Below, one piece after another: positions 12,608 to 21,837 of a stretch of DNA of 43,308 bases; position 1 is the first letter of the stretch; each line of letters opens with the position of its first letter. The stretch lies in assembly GCF_005222955.1 (NCBI RefSeq), contig NZ_LWUA01000246.1, forward strand, positions 1 through 43,308. The letters run 5' to 3'. The DNA is from Blastococcus sp. CCUG 61487. Its GTDB lineage: Bacteria; Actinomycetota; Actinomycetes; Mycobacteriales; Geodermatophilaceae. The notes under the pieces are model-generated. The model was not told the origin of the DNA and ran no database searches. It worked only from the letters and a program-made list of their open reading frames with translations. The position numbers were made by a program, and so were the translations under genes.

Positions 12608-14647
12608 TCAGTAGGGCGGTGGCTCGGTGGTGGCGGTCAGGCCGCTGGGTGTGGTGACGGTGAGGGTGCCGTCACCGGTGAGGTCGTAGGCCCAGCCGGG
12701 TGCCTGGTGCTTGCCGCGGTGGTCGCCGGTGCAGAAGCCGGTGAGGTTGGCGGCGCTGGTCGGCCCGTGTGGCCAGGGGGTGTGGTGGTCGAGTTCGCCT
12801 CGGGACACGGGGCGGCGGCAGCCGGGGAAGCGGCAGCGGTTGTCGCGGGCGCGTAGGTAGCGGTCGAGGGCTGTGGCGGGGCGGTAGCCGTCGGTGGGCG
12901 GTGGTGGGCCGAGGCCGGGCCGGTCGGTGAGGTCGTGGTGGCACTGCTCGGGTTTGCGGTGGCAGGGCGGGCGGCCGCAGTGGGCTCGGCGGCGGAGTTC
13001 GCGGGCGTCGGTGAGGGCGAGCAGGGCGCCGGTGAGTTCGTCGACGACGGCGATGCGGGGCCGGTCGACCAGCCCACCGCCGGCGGTGCGGTCGAGCAGG
13101 GCGGCGAGTTCGGCGCGCTGCTGAGCGGTGGCGGCGTGCAGGGCGTCGAGGTCGGTGGCGGCGGTGTCGATGCGGTGGGCGCCGGTGGCTTGGGCGGCGT
13201 GTTCGTCGGCGCGTTCGTCCAGCCACGCCCGCCCGGCGGCGGCGGAGGCGCGGCGGACCGCCTGGTCCAGGTCCAGCAGCACCCGGCCGGCCTGCTCGAC
13301 GGCGGCGCGCGCCGCGGCGCGCACGCCCTCGGCCCTCGGAGCAGTCGTGGTCGTGGCAACCGGCGATTCGGAGTCGTCGGCTGCCGACCGGGCCGGAGCC
13401 GGGGCGGGTTCCGGTGCGGTGGGTTGACCGTCGTCGTCGCTGGGCTGGGTGCCGTGCTCGGCGTGCCGTCGGGCTTCCTGGTCCCACCAGCGTTGCTGGA
13501 CCTCCGGGGGCGGGTCGTCCTCGCCGCCCCACACGCCGGCCAGGGCGCGGGCGTCGAGTTCGGCTTCCCACCGGTCGAAGTCCGCGCGCACCTGCTCGGG
13601 CCAGGTGTCGTCGGGCCGCCCGCCCGGGTCCACGAACGGCACCGGCTGCGGGCCCGGGACCTGCGTCTCATCCGCGGGGTCCGCGGAGGTGGCCGCCGCG
13701 GCGGCGGTCGGGGTGAGCAGTCCCAGCGCCCGGGCCAGGGCACGGACCATCTCCGCGGGCACCGTGTCGCCGCCGACCTGCCCGGGTGCGCTGCCGCCGA
13801 GCAGGGCGCGGACGCCGGCGACCAGGGTCAGCTGCGCCTGCACCGGCGGCAGCTGCGATTCACCCGGCCGCAGCACCAGGTCCAGCAGGATGTCGGCCAT
13901 CTTCTGCCCACGGGTGCGGCCATCGGCGGGGTCGTCGGGCAGCGCGTCGGCGTACCGGCCCAGCGCGTCGACCAGCGCCTGCGCCTCCGGCGCGGTCAGC
14001 AGCGCTTCGAGCACCGCCATCCCGGCCCGCCGGTCCCGGCGCACCCACACGCCGCGGGACCGCAGCGCGGCCACCAGGTCCTCGGCCTCCTGCTTCGGGT
14101 CGCGCCCCAGCCCCATCCGCCGCAGCTTGTCGGCCAGCTGCGGCGGTGTGGTGATCTCCCGGCGCGCCGCCCGAGCGGCCACCCAGGCCAGCACGTCGCG
14201 CTCCAACTTCGCCCGCTTCGCGTCGTCGGCGATGACCGCCACCCGTTCCCGCAGCGCCCACAGGTGCCCGGGGTGCAGCAGCCCGCACTCCAGCGCCTCC
14301 AGCGTGCCCGGCAGCCGGGTCACCAGCGTCAACGACCGCTCCAGATCGAGTCCGGCGGCCGGCTTGCTCACCGCCAGCGCGATCGACAGCTCCGGCACCG
14401 CCCATTCGCTCACCTCGGCCAGCACCTGCGGGCGGGCGGCGCGCCGCTCGGCGCTCATCGCCCCCGGCTCCCCGGGCTGCCGATCGGCCGACACCGGCCG
14501 GGCCGCGGCGAACTCCGCCACCGCCCGCGCCCGTGCCGCGGTCAGCCGGGCGATCTCCCGATCCAGCTCCTGCACCACACCCAGCGGCCCCGACGCCCAC
14601 CCCGCCACCGGGGCATCCGTGGCGGCGACGGTCGTCGGGCTGTCCAT
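12608..14647 (-). CDS. DUF222 / HNH endonuclease (13E12-repeat family)
   Basis: A 679-aa protein of the actinobacterial 13E12 type: an N-terminal DUF222 region (about residues 20-330), a long Pro/Ala/Asp-rich linker with a second helical part (about 330-560), and a C-terminal HNH nuclease domain. The HNH part shows CRFPGCRRP, then the ELDHHTPW histidines, the Asn in SAANLTGFC, and a final His in GDHRGKHQ, so metal and catalytic positions are intact. The biological role of the family is not known; multicopy relatives in M. tuberculosis are REP13E12 elements. The ATG at 14647 is 7 nt behind TACGAT, and that -10 lies inside an SOS-box-like palindrome, suggesting LexA control. Confidence 0.85.
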   Translation of the reverse strand: MDSPTTVAATDAPVAGWASGPLGVVQELDREIARLTAARARAVAEFAAARPVSADRQPGEPGAMSAERRAARPQVLAEVSEWAVPELSIALAVSKPAAGLDLERSLTLVTRLPGTLEALECGLLHPGHLWALRERVAVIADDAKRAKLERDVLAWVAARAARREITTPPQLADKLRRMGLGRDPKQEAEDLVAALRSRGVWVRRDRRAGMAVLEALLTAPEAQALVDALGRYADALPDDPADGRTRGQKMADILLDLVLRPGESQLPPVQAQLTLVAGVRALLGGSAPGQVGGDTVPAEMVRALARALGLLTPTAAAAATSADPADETQVPGPQPVPFVDPGGRPDDTWPEQVRADFDRWEAELDARALAGVWGGEDDPPPEVQQRWWDQEARRHAEHGTQPSDDDGQPTAPEPAPAPARSAADDSESPVATTTTAPRAEGVRAAARAAVEQAGRVLLDLDQAVRRASAAAGRAWLDERADEHAAQATGAHRIDTAATDLDALHAATAQQRAELAALLDRTAGGGLVDRPRIAVVDELTGALLALTDARELRRRAHCGRPPCHRKPEQCHHDLTDRPGLGPPPPTDGYRPATALDRYLRARDNRCRFPGCRRPVSRGELDHHTPWPHGPTSAANLTGFCTGDHRGKHQAPGWAYDLTGDGTLTVTTPSGLTATTEPPPY

Positions 14648-14651
14648 GTGC

Positions 14652-14667
14652 TCGATCGTATGTTCGA
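14652..14667. promoter_or_regulatory. SOS (LexA) box over the HNH endonuclease promoter
   Basis: TCGATCGTATGTTCGA differs by one base from the actinobacterial SOS consensus TCGAACNNNNGTTCGA. It overlaps the minus-strand -10 hexamer TACGAT (14655-14660), 7 nt before the ATG at 14647. LexA bound here would block RNA polymerase directly. The family link is supported by reports, recalled from memory, of SOS boxes before 13E12 genes in M. tuberculosis. Confidence 0.65.
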
Positions 14668-14821
14668 CCGCCGACAGTTTCCGGCCCTCGGCAGGCTCAG
14701 CGCGAGAAATCAGTTCGGTCCGTCCGTGATCGCCCGGCCAGGTCGCGATCGGTCGGTCAGGTGCGGCCCGGGCGACGCTGCAGCGACCTCACCCGTCCGT
14801 GTCCCGCTGGCATGCGAGACA

Positions 14822-14866
14822 GGGAGCGGTCAGACCGGGAGCCGTCAGACCGGGAGCCGTCAGGCC
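14822..14866. repeat. Three tandem copies of a 15-mer
   Basis: GGGAGC[G/C]GTCAGACC occurs at 14822-14836, 14837-14851 and 14852-14866 with one or two differences. The last copy holds the stop codon of the ACT-domain gene on the minus strand, and the other two copies supply further stops in the same frame. Confidence 0.8.
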
Positions 14867-15540
14867 GGCGGAAGCTGCTTCACGGTCGCCGCGATGCCCA
14901 GCAGGTGCACCAGCCGCAGCAGCTCCGACCGGCGGAACGCCGGCCCGCCCGACCGGCCCACGATCACCGCGCAGGCGTCCCCGCCGTAGGGCGCGGCCAT
15001 CATCTCGATCGCCATCTCGCGCCAGCGCTCGGGCAGCCACTCCTCGTCGCTGGGCAGCAATCGCGGGGCGCGCAGCGGCATCCAGGGCAGCTCCAGCCCG
15101 TCGAACGCCGGCGCCGCGTCCGACGCGGCTCGCACCTCCCACGAGCCGTCGGGACTCCGGTCGAGCAGCACCGCCCACCCGCTGTGGAAGACCCGTGGCA
15201 GCTCCGCGGCCAGCAGCTTCTCGGCCAGCAGCTTCTGGGCCCCGTCGCCGGCACGGGCCAGCGTGTCGAGCAGGTCCAGTTCGCGGTGGGTGTCCAGTGC
15301 CCCGGTGAAGGGGCGCAGCGACTCCACCACCACGTCCGGGATGCTCTGCGCCACGGTGATGAGGCTGTCGGGGAGCCGGCTCGGCGGCAGCTCGACGACG
15401 AGATCGTCGACGGCCACGCCGTTGCCCCGTTCGAGCACGTCCAGCGACACGATGTCGATGCCGGCCTCACCCAGCGCGGTCGCGACCGCGCCCAGGACAC
15501 CGGGGCGGTCGGGGACGACCAGGCGCAGGAGATGGGACAC
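14860..15540 (-). CDS. ACT-domain protein (amino acid-binding regulator type)
   Basis: A 226-aa protein with an N-terminal ACT domain (MSHLLRLVVPDRPGVLGAVA, about residues 1-75) and a C-terminal region of about 140 residues that may be a degenerate sensor-like domain (GWAVLLDRSPDGSWEV, GDACAVIVGRSGGPAFRRSELLRL). It has no catalytic domain, so a ligand-sensing role is likely but the ligand is unknown. The start has a good ribosome binding site, GGAGG about 12 nt upstream on the minus strand. It is divergent from gatC. From memory, Rv3013 is the counterpart beside gatC in M. tuberculosis. Confidence 0.8.
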   Translation of the reverse strand: MSHLLRLVVPDRPGVLGAVATALGEAGIDIVSLDVLERGNGVAVDDLVVELPPSRLPDSLITVAQSIPDVVVESLRPFTGALDTHRELDLLDTLARAGDGAQKLLAEKLLAAELPRVFHSGWAVLLDRSPDGSWEVRAASDAAPAFDGLELPWMPLRAPRLLPSDEEWLPERWREMAIEMMAAPYGGDACAVIVGRSGGPAFRRSELLRLVHLLGIAATVKQLPPA

Positions 15541-15634
15541 GGTTCCTCCGGGTGCGTCCTCGGGTGGCCGATCTCCGTTGATCGCGGGCGTCCGCCCAGC
15601 GTCTCACGGTGGTGATCGGCGAAGTGGCCCCACG

Positions 15635-15640
15635 TACAGT
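15635..15640 (+). promoter_or_regulatory. Possible -10 element for the gat operon
   Basis: TACAGT in the 173-nt divergent gap between the ACT gene and gatC. It would give an untranslated leader of about 65-70 nt before the ATG at 15714, which has GGAG-type sequences at 15693-15701. No -35 box is evident. Confidence 0.35.
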
Positions 15641-15713
15641 GACCGGGTCAGTCCGGCGTCCCCGTTGGGTTCCGACCGGACCGCCGACACCCTGGAGTGG
15701 AGTTCCGTCCCGC

Positions 15714-16031
15714 ATGAGCACGCCGTCCCCGGAGGACCGACTCACCCGTGACGAGGTGGCCCACCTGGCCCACCTCGCGCGCCTGGCCGTGACCGACGAG
15801 GAGCTCGACCTCTTCGCCGGTCAGCTGGCGGCCGTGCTCGACGCGGTGGCCCAGGTCGGCAAGGCCGACGTCGCGGACGTCGCCCCGACGACGCACGCCG
15901 TCCCGATGACCAACGTCTTCCGCGAGGACGTCGCCCGTCCCGGCCTGCCGCGCGACGCCGTCCTGGCCGGTGCTCCGGCCGCCGAGGACGGCCGGTTCCG
16001 CGTCCCCCGCATCCTGGGGGAGGAGCAGTGA
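15714..16031 (+). CDS. gatC: Asp/Glu-tRNA amidotransferase subunit C
   Basis: A 105-aa GatC that wraps around GatA and stabilises the GatCAB complex, which converts Glu-tRNA-Gln to Gln-tRNA-Gln. Typical features are [21 protein letters not shown] at the N-terminus and LREDV-type ([13 protein letters not shown]) and GRFRVPRIL segments at the C-terminus. The length matches the family. The stop overlaps the GTG of gatA (GTGA). Confidence 0.95.
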   Translation: MSTPSPEDRLTRDEVAHLAHLARLAVTDEELDLFAGQLAAVLDAVAQVGKADVADVAPTTHAVPMTNVFREDVARPGLPRDAVLAGAPAAEDGRFRVPRILGEEQ

Positions 16032-17554
16032 GCGACCTGACCACCGACCTCACCACCACCGACGCCGCCGAGCTCGGCCGGCTGCTCTCCGCCGGCGAGG
16101 TCACCGCCGCCGAGGTCACGCGCGCCTACCTCGACCGCATCGAGGCGGAGGACGGCGAGCTCGGCGCCTACCTGCACGTCGACGCCGAAGCCGCGCTGCG
16201 CACCGCCGAGCAGGTGGACGCCGCCCGCGCGAACGGCGACGAGCTCGGCCCGCTGGCCGGGATCCCGCTCGCCCTCAAGGACGTCGTCGTCACCGAGGGC
16301 GTGCCCACCACCAGCGGCTCCACGATCCTCGAGGGCTGGCGTCCGCCCTACGACGCCACGGTCGCGGCCCGCCTGAAGGCGGCCGGCACCGTCCTGCTCG
16401 GCAAGACCAACATGGACGAGTTCGCGATGGGTTCCTCCACCGAGAACTCCGCCTACCAGGTCACCCGCAACCCCTGGGACGCCGACCGCATCCCCGGCGG
16501 CTCCTCCGGCGGCTCCTCGGCCGCGGTCGCCGCCGGGCTGGCCCCCTGGGCCATCGGCACCGACACCGGCGGTTCGATCCGCCAGCCGGCCGCCGTCACC
16601 GGCCTGGTCGGCCACAAGCCCACCTACGGCTCGGTCTCCCGCTACGGCCTCATCGCCTTCTCGAGCAGCCTCGACCAGGCCGGCCCGATGACGCGGACGG
16701 TCCTGGACGCGGCCCTGCTGCACGAGGCGATCGCCGGCCACGACCCGCTCGACTCCACCAGCATCGCCGCCGGCGTCCCCGTCCTCGCCGAGGCGGCCCG
16801 CCGCGGCGCCGAGGGCGAGCTCGCCGGTCTCAAGGTCGGCGTCGTCACCGAGCTCGGCGGCGACGGCCACACCGACGGCTACGAGCCCGGCGTGCTGAGC
16901 GCGTTCGCCGAGGCGGTCGCCCTGCTGGAGAGCCTGGGCGCGGAGGTGCGGCAGGTCTCCTGCCCGGCCTTCGACCTCGCGCTGCCGGCCTACTACCTGA
17001 TCGCCCCGAGCGAGGCGTCGTCCAACCTGGCCCGCTTCGACGGCGTCCGGTACGGCTTGCGCGCCGGGGACGACGGCGACCGCGACCTCGACGAGGTCAT
17101 GGCGCTCACCCGCGAGCAGGGCTTCGGCCCCGAGGTCAAGCGCCGCATCATCCTCGGCACCTATGCGCTCTCGAGCGGCTATTACGACGCCTACTACGGG
17201 CAGGCGCAGAAGGTTCGCACGCTGATCACCCGCGACTTCACCAGCGCCTGGGACGACGTCGACGTGCTGGTCAGCCCCACCAGCCCGACCGTCGCCTGGC
17301 CGATCGGGGCGCGGGTGGACGACCCGATCGCCATGTACGCCGCCGACCTGTGCACCCTGCCGGCCAGCCTCGCCGGCGTCCCGGCCATCTCGGTGCCCTG
17401 CGGGCTCTCCGAGGGCCTGCCCGTCGGCTTCCAGGTCGTGGCGCCGGCGCTGGCCGACGACCGCTGCTACCGGGTCGCCGCGGCGCTCGAGGCAGCCCAG
17501 GACGCCGCCCGGGGCGCCCGCTTCCTCGACCAGCTCGCCGGAGGTGCCGCGTGA
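16028..17554 (+). CDS. gatA: Asp/Glu-tRNA amidotransferase subunit A
   Basis: The glutaminase subunit, 508 aa, which releases ammonia from glutamine and passes it to GatB. The amidase catalytic triad is intact: K84 (LALKDVV), cis-Ser S159 in the [10 protein letters not shown] loop (157-166), and nucleophile S183 ([11 protein letters not shown]); each is offset by five from the known K79/S154/S178 of S. aureus GatA. The GTG at 16028 overlaps the gatC stop. Its own stop overlaps the start of a small membrane protein gene rather than gatB. Confidence 0.96.
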   Translation: MSDLTTDLTTTDAAELGRLLSAGEVTAAEVTRAYLDRIEAEDGELGAYLHVDAEAALRTAEQVDAARANGDELGPLAGIPLALKDVVVTEGVPTTSGSTILEGWRPPYDATVAARLKAAGTVLLGKTNMDEFAMGSSTENSAYQVTRNPWDADRIPGGSSGGSSAAVAAGLAPWAIGTDTGGSIRQPAAVTGLVGHKPTYGSVSRYGLIAFSSSLDQAGPMTRTVLDAALLHEAIAGHDPLDSTSIAAGVPVLAEAARRGAEGELAGLKVGVVTELGGDGHTDGYEPGVLSAFAEAVALLESLGAEVRQVSCPAFDLALPAYYLIAPSEASSNLARFDGVRYGLRAGDDGDRDLDEVMALTREQGFGPEVKRRIILGTYALSSGYYDAYYGQAQKVRTLITRDFTSAWDDVDVLVSPTSPTVAWPIGARVDDPIAMYAADLCTLPASLAGVPAISVPCGLSEGLPVGFQVVAPALADDRCYRVAAALEAAQDAARGARFLDQLAGGAA

Positions 17555-17754
17555 GCGGGCCGCTCAAGGCCGCCTGGGGCCTCACCGCGTTCGTCGTCCT
17601 CGCCGGCCTGGTCGGCTGGCTGGTCACCGACCGCGCGATCTTCGCCGTCTTCCTCGTCCTCGGCGTGCTGACCGCCGTCGGCGCCGTGGTCACCGGTCGC
17701 CTGGAGCGCGCCGCCGATCGGCCCGACGCCCCGAAGGAGGGCCCCACCCCGTGA
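17551..17754 (+). CDS. Small two-helix membrane protein between gatA and gatB
   Basis: A 67-aa protein of unknown function. The GTG at 17551 overlaps the gatA stop and the gene's TGA overlaps the GTG of gatB, so it is locked into the gat translation chain. Two hydrophobic segments (about residues 8-26 and 30-48) are separated by a short TDR turn, followed by a charged tail rich in Pro, Asp and Arg. It is not a Gat subunit I recognise. From memory, M. tuberculosis has pfkA between gatA and gatB, so this is a different insertion. Its 3' end carries GGAGG, the ribosome binding site for gatB. Confidence 0.75.
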   Translation: MSGPLKAAWGLTAFVVLAGLVGWLVTDRAIFAVFLVLGVLTAVGAVVTGRLERAADRPDAPKEGPTP

Positions 17755-19259
17755 GCACCGCCACCGCCGACCGGCTCGTCGACTTCGACGAGGTCCTCAC
17801 CCGCTACGAGCCGGTGATCGGTCTGGAGACCCACGTCGAGCTCGGCACGGCGTCGAAGATGTTCTGCGGCTGCCCGACGACGTTCGGCGCGGAGCCCAAC
17901 ACGCAGACCTGCCCGGTCTGCCTCGGGCTGCCCGGGTCGCTGCCGGTGGCCAACGCCGCGGCGATCGAGTCGACCATCCGCATCGGCCTCGCGCTGGGCT
18001 GCCGCATCGCCACCTGGTGCCGCTTCGCCCGGAAGAACTACTTCTACCCGGACATCCCCAAGGGCTTCCAGACGACGCAGTACGACGAGCCGCTGTGCAC
18101 CGCCGGCCACCTGGACGTCGAGGTGGACGGCGAGACCTACCGGGTCGAGATCGAGCGCGTGCACCTGGAGGAGGACACCGGCAAGAACCTGCACGTCGGT
18201 GGCTCCACCGGGCGCATCCACGGCGCCGACCACTCGCTGATCGACTACAACCGCGCCGGCATCCCGCTGGTGGAGATCGTCACCCGGCCCATCGCCGGCG
18301 CCGGCGCCAAGGCCCCCGAGGTCGCCAAGGCCTACGTCACCGAGCTGCGGGAGATACTCATCGCGCTCGGCGTCTCCGAGGTGCGCATGGAACAGGGCAA
18401 CCTGCGCTCGGACGTGAACACCTCGCTCGCTCCGATCGGCAGCCTGGAGTGGGGCACCCGCACCGAGACGAAGAACGTCAACTCGCTGCGGTCGGTGGAG
18501 CGGGCGGTCCGCTTCGAGATGCGCCGGCAGGCCGCCGTCCTCGACCAGGGCGGCACGATCCTGCAGGAGACCCGGCACTTCCACGAGGACAGCGGCACCA
18601 CCTCGCCCGGGCGCAGCAAGGAGGAGGCGACCGACTACCGGTACTTCCCCGAGCCCGACCTCGTGCCCGTCGCGCCCGACGAGCAGTGGGTGGCCTCGCT
18701 GCAGGCCGCGCTCCCCGAGCTGCCGGCCGCGCGCCGCGCCCGGCTCTCCGACGAGTGGGGCATCTCGCCGACCGAGATGGCCTGGCTGGTCAACGCCGGC
18801 GCCGTCGAGCTGGTCAGCGCCACCGTCGCCGCCGGCGCCTCGCCCGCCGACGCGCGCAAGTGGTGGCTCGGCGAGCTCGCCCGCCGGGCCAACGACGCCG
18901 GCGTGGAGCTGGCCGAGCTCGCGGTGACCCCGGCGCAGGTGGCCGAGCTCATCGGGCTCGTCGGCGCCGGCACGATCAACGACCAGCTCGCCCGCCAGGC
19001 GCTCGACGGGGTGCTGGCCGGCGAGGGTGACCCGGCGGCCGTCGTCGAGGCCCGCGGACTGGCGGTGATGGGGGAGTCCGACGAGCTGGTCGCCGCCGTC
19101 GACGCGGCGATCGAGGCCAACCCCGACGTCGCGGAGAAGGTCCGCGGCGGCAAGGTGCAGGCCATCGGCGCGCTCGTCGGCGCGGTCATGAAGACCACCC
19201 GGGGCAAGGCCGACGCCGCCACCGTCAAGCGCATGCTCGAGGAGCGCTTGATCGCCTAG
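17751..19259 (+). CDS. gatB: Asp/Glu-tRNA amidotransferase subunit B
   Basis: A 502-aa GatB that binds the misacylated tRNA, activates the side chain and transfers ammonia. The family start [23 protein letters not shown], the zinc-type cysteines (CGC, CPVCLG), the conserved [13 protein letters not shown] kinase-like segment and the C-terminal tail/YqeY domain (about residues 350-502) are all present. The GTG at 17751 has AAGGAGGG 10-14 nt upstream and overlaps the small membrane protein stop. The gene converges on the lipoprotein gene, the two stops overlapping in one CTAG. Confidence 0.96.
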   Translation: MSTATADRLVDFDEVLTRYEPVIGLETHVELGTASKMFCGCPTTFGAEPNTQTCPVCLGLPGSLPVANAAAIESTIRIGLALGCRIATWCRFARKNYFYPDIPKGFQTTQYDEPLCTAGHLDVEVDGETYRVEIERVHLEEDTGKNLHVGGSTGRIHGADHSLIDYNRAGIPLVEIVTRPIAGAGAKAPEVAKAYVTELREILIALGVSEVRMEQGNLRSDVNTSLAPIGSLEWGTRTETKNVNSLRSVERAVRFEMRRQAAVLDQGGTILQETRHFHEDSGTTSPGRSKEEATDYRYFPEPDLVPVAPDEQWVASLQAALPELPAARRARLSDEWGISPTEMAWLVNAGAVELVSATVAAGASPADARKWWLGELARRANDAGVELAELAVTPAQVAELIGLVGAGTINDQLARQALDGVLAGEGDPAAVVEARGLAVMGESDELVAAVDAAIEANPDVAEKVRGGKVQAIGALVGAVMKTTRGKADAATVKRMLEERLIA

Positions 19260-20389
19260 AGCGGCGAGCCGCCTGCCGAGGACGGCGGCTGGATGCGCAG
19301 CACCTTGTCGTCGTCCTCCGCGGGGCTCCCGATGCCGTCGCGGTTGGACGTCGTGATCCACAGCGCCCCCTCGGCGTCGGCCACGACGGTCCGCAGCCGG
19401 CCGTACCGCCCGCTCAGGAACTCCTCGAGCTCCCCGTCGACCGCGCCGGCCGCGTCCACGGTGACGGCGTGCACCCGCTCGCCGTCCAGCGCGCCGAGGA
19501 AGACGCCGTTGCCCAGGACGGCGCAGCCGCCCAGCCCGTCCTCGCCCGGGGGGAACTCCACGACCGGACCGCTCCCACCCGCGTAGTCCCTGCCCTCGGT
19601 GAGCGAGTTCAGCTCGTCGGGCCCCTCGCGCGCCGCATCGGCGGCGAACACGCGGTCCTCCTCGCCGACGCACACCGCCGTGACGTCGCGGTGGCCACTG
19701 GTGAAGACCGGCCCGGCACCCACCGGGCCGCCGAAGACGTCGACGTGCAGCACCTTGCCCGCCAGCGAGAACGGATCGCTCGCCAGCGCGGGGTCGCCGG
19801 TGTCCCCGGTGCCGACGAACAGGTTGCCCGCCGCGTCGAAGACCAGCCCGCCGCCGTTGTGGAACTCGCCGCGGGGGATGCCGGTCACCACGGCGTTCGG
19901 CGTCCCGCCGATGGGGAAGCGCACCACCCGGTTGTCGACGGCCGTCGACACGTACGCGTAGAGCAGCCCGTCCTCGAGGATCGTGGGGGAGACGGCGAGG
20001 CCGAGCAGTCCGCCGTCGCCGGCGGGGTCGATGCCGGGCACCGTCATCAGCTCGCGGGCGGGGGCGCGGTCCGGGAACACCTGCAGGATCCGGCCGGTGT
20101 CCCGCTCACCGACCACCGCGCTCCCGTCGGGCAGCAGCGCCAGCCCCGTGGGGACGGCGAGGCCGGTGGCGACGACGCTGGGGTCGCCCTCCTGCTCCTC
20201 GCCGCCGGGCTCCGCCGGCCGGTCGGGGTTCGGCGCGGTGGTCGGCGGCGGGCCGACCTCGGGCGGAGCGCCTTCCGGCAGCGGGCGGAACGGGCCGGAG
20301 GGCTCGTAGCCGTCGTTCCCGCAGCCGGCGAGCAGGGCCAGGACCGACGTCAGGGCCAGGAGCAGCGCACCCGCCGACACCCGCCGCAT
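19256..20389 (-). CDS. LppZ-like lipoprotein with PQQ-glucose/sorbosone dehydrogenase-type propeller
   Basis: A 377-aa secreted lipoprotein. The lipobox is LLAGC with the lipidated Cys at residue 23, after a basic MRR and a hydrophobic stretch. The remainder is a six-bladed propeller of the glucose/sorbosone dehydrogenase family ([50 protein letters not shown]). Whether it binds PQQ or oxidises a sugar is unknown. The ATG at 20389 is chosen because TACTGT lies 7 nt upstream; a GTG at 20398 overlaps that hexamer. It corresponds by position and type to M. tuberculosis lppZ (Rv3006). Confidence 0.85.
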   Translation of the reverse strand: MRRVSAGALLLALTSVLALLAGCGNDGYEPSGPFRPLPEGAPPEVGPPPTTAPNPDRPAEPGGEEQEGDPSVVATGLAVPTGLALLPDGSAVVGERDTGRILQVFPDRAPARELMTVPGIDPAGDGGLLGLAVSPTILEDGLLYAYVSTAVDNRVVRFPIGGTPNAVVTGIPRGEFHNGGGLVFDAAGNLFVGTGDTGDPALASDPFSLAGKVLHVDVFGGPVGAGPVFTSGHRDVTAVCVGEEDRVFAADAAREGPDELNSLTEGRDYAGGSGPVVEFPPGEDGLGGCAVLGNGVFLGALDGERVHAVTVDAAGAVDGELEEFLSGRYGRLRTVVADAEGALWITTSNRDGIGSPAEDDDKVLRIQPPSSAGGSPL

Positions 20390-20396
20390 GACGCCC

Positions 20397-20402
20397 ACAG
20401 TA
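20397..20402 (-). promoter_or_regulatory. Probable -10 element for leaderless lppZ-like gene
   Basis: TACTGT on the minus strand, 7 nt before the ATG at 20389. It shares a 60-nt divergent gap with the promoter of the hydroxyacid dehydrogenase gene. Confidence 0.5.
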
Positions 20403-20435
20403 CGTGCGGGCCGACGCCCGGAGAGCGGGTGCGCC

Positions 20436-20441
20436 TAGTGT
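20436..20441 (+). promoter_or_regulatory. Probable -10 element for leaderless hydroxyacid dehydrogenase gene
   Basis: TAGTGT, 8 nt before the GTG at 20450, with no ribosome binding site between. Confidence 0.45.
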
Positions 20442-20449
20442 CAGCGGGC

Positions 20450-21397
20450 GTGACCGAACCGCTGCTGGGCCCCGACGAGGTGCTCGACGTCCTGGTCCCT
20501 TCCCGTGCGCTGGCCGCCGCCGCCGAGTCGGTCTCGCCACGCGTCCGCGCCCACCGCTGGGCACCGGCCGACGGCCCGCCCACCGGGGACGCCGCCCGGT
20601 CGAAGGTGTGGGTGCCCCGCTCGGGCGGCGCACCGTTCCCCGACGAGGAGTTCTTCGCCGCGCTGCCCGACCTGCGCGTCGTGCAGCTGCTCAGCGCCGG
20701 TGCGGAGCGCTTCGCGGGACGGCTGCCCGAGGGGGTCGCGCTCTGCAACGCCCGCGGCGCGCACACCCCCGCCACGGCCGAGTGGGCCGTCGCGGCCACG
20801 CTCGCCGCCCAGCGCGGGCTGCCCTTCTTCGTCCGCGAGCAGGACGCCGGCCGTTGGACGCCGCGCACGCACCACTCCGTCGTCGGCGCCAGCGTCCTGG
20901 TCGTCGGGGCCGGCGACATCGGCCGGACGATCGGCCGGATGCTCGCCGGCTTCGACGTCGAGCTCACCTACGTCGCCCGCACCGCCCGCGACGGCGTGCA
21001 CCCGACCAGCGCCCTGCCCGACCTGCTGCCCGACGCCGACGTCGTGGTCGTCATCGTGCCGGTGACAGACGAGACGATCGGCCTGGTCGACGCCGAGTTC
21101 CTCGCCGCGATGAAGGACGACGCACTGCTGGTGAACGCCGCCCGCGGGGTCGTCGTCGACACCGACGCGCTGCTCGCCGAGCTGACCGCCGGCCGGCTGC
21201 GCGCCGCGCTCGACGTCACCGAGCCCGAGCCGCTGCCCGAGGGGCACCCGCTCTGGCAGGCGCCCAACCTGCTGCTCACCCCGCACGTGGGCGGGGACAT
21301 CCCGGGCACGAACGAGCGCGCCGCCGCGGCGGTGACCGAGCAGCTCCGGCGGATCCTCGCCGGCGAGCCGCTGGTGAACGTCGTCGGCGACTACTGA
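20450..21397 (+). CDS. D-isomer-specific 2-hydroxyacid dehydrogenase
   Basis: A 315-aa NAD(P)-dependent dehydrogenase that reduces a 2-oxoacid or oxidises a D-2-hydroxyacid. The Rossmann motif is VVGAGDIGRTIG; the catalytic Arg lies in NAARGVVVDTDAL, the Glu in VTEPEPLPEGHPLW, and the His in LTPHVGGD. It lacks the extra ASB and ACT domains of SerA. The closest functional type is probably glyoxylate/hydroxypyruvate or phosphoglycerate-like reductase, but the substrate is not determined. It converges on the PH-domain gene with a 7-nt overlap of the 3' ends. Confidence 0.88.
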   Translation: MTEPLLGPDEVLDVLVPSRALAAAAESVSPRVRAHRWAPADGPPTGDAARSKVWVPRSGGAPFPDEEFFAALPDLRVVQLLSAGAERFAGRLPEGVALCNARGAHTPATAEWAVAATLAAQRGLPFFVREQDAGRWTPRTHHSVVGASVLVVGAGDIGRTIGRMLAGFDVELTYVARTARDGVHPTSALPDLLPDADVVVVIVPVTDETIGLVDAEFLAAMKDDALLVNAARGVVVDTDALLAELTAGRLRAALDVTEPEPLPEGHPLWQAPNLLLTPHVGGDIPGTNERAAAAVTEQLRRILAGEPLVNVVGDY

Positions 21398-21756
21398 ACG
21401 GGGATCCGGCCCTCCGACGCCAGGCCGATCGCCGGCAGGTCGCGGGCGTGCACCGCGGGCAGCCGCACCTGCGTGCCGCCCGTGGTGACCAGCCAGAGGT
21501 CGGCGCGCGGACCGACCCGGATGCCCGCCAGCTCGCTCCACGGCACCGCCCGGCTGCCGACCAGCGAGCGCACGGTGATGCCGTCCTCGCCGATGTCGAA
21601 GCCCGTGCGCAGCACCCAGGCCGCCACCACGACCGGCACGAGCAGCAGCAGCAGGAACCAGGGCGAGGCCGCCGTGAGCGTGGTCAGGCAGATGGCGAAC
21701 GCGAACACCGCCAGCAGCGAGGTGCGGTTCATGCGGAAGCGAGCGGGGGTGTCCAC
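21391..21756 (-). CDS. PH-domain membrane protein (Cfp6-like)
   Basis: A 121-aa protein with two adjacent hydrophobic segments (about residues 12-26 and 28-46) and a C-terminal bacterial PH-like domain (ITVRSLVGSRAVPWSELAGIRVG; TQVRLPAVHARDLPAI). It resembles, from memory, M. tuberculosis Cfp6 (Rv3004), which has the same position between lppZ and the ilv genes. Function unknown. The GTG at 21756 is used; an ATG at 21732 would give 113 aa. Neither has a clear ribosome binding site or the leaderless signal. Confidence 0.75.
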   Translation of the reverse strand: MDTPARFRMNRTSLLAVFAFAICLTTLTAASPWFLLLLLVPVVVAAWVLRTGFDIGEDGITVRSLVGSRAVPWSELAGIRVGPRADLWLVTTGGTQVRLPAVHARDLPAIGLASEGRIPVQ

Positions 21757-21825
21757 GGACGTCGATCTTCCCAGACCGGGCGGCCGGCCATCCCGGCCGA
21801 GGGTCGGCCCCGGTGGGGAACGGCC

Positions 21826-21831
21826 TAGCAT
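21826..21831 (+). promoter_or_regulatory. Probable -10 element for leaderless ilvD
   Basis: TAGCAT, 6 nt before the GTG at 21838. It fixes the GTG as the likely first base of the message and leaves no room for a leader peptide, unlike ilvB and cimA. Confidence 0.55.
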
Positions 21832-21837
21832 CTCGGC

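Noticed and set aside
14822-14866. CRISPR-like repeat
   Set aside because: Units are directly adjacent without spacers and number only three.
12935-14989. Long plus-strand open frame opposite the HNH gene
   Set aside because: Repetitive translation without domains; the minus strand encodes a complete DUF222-HNH protein.
15970-17754. A single long plus-strand frame across gatA into the small membrane gene
   Set aside because: The first 1.5 kb is an out-of-frame shadow of gatA; only 17551-17754 is supported, by the overlap pattern.
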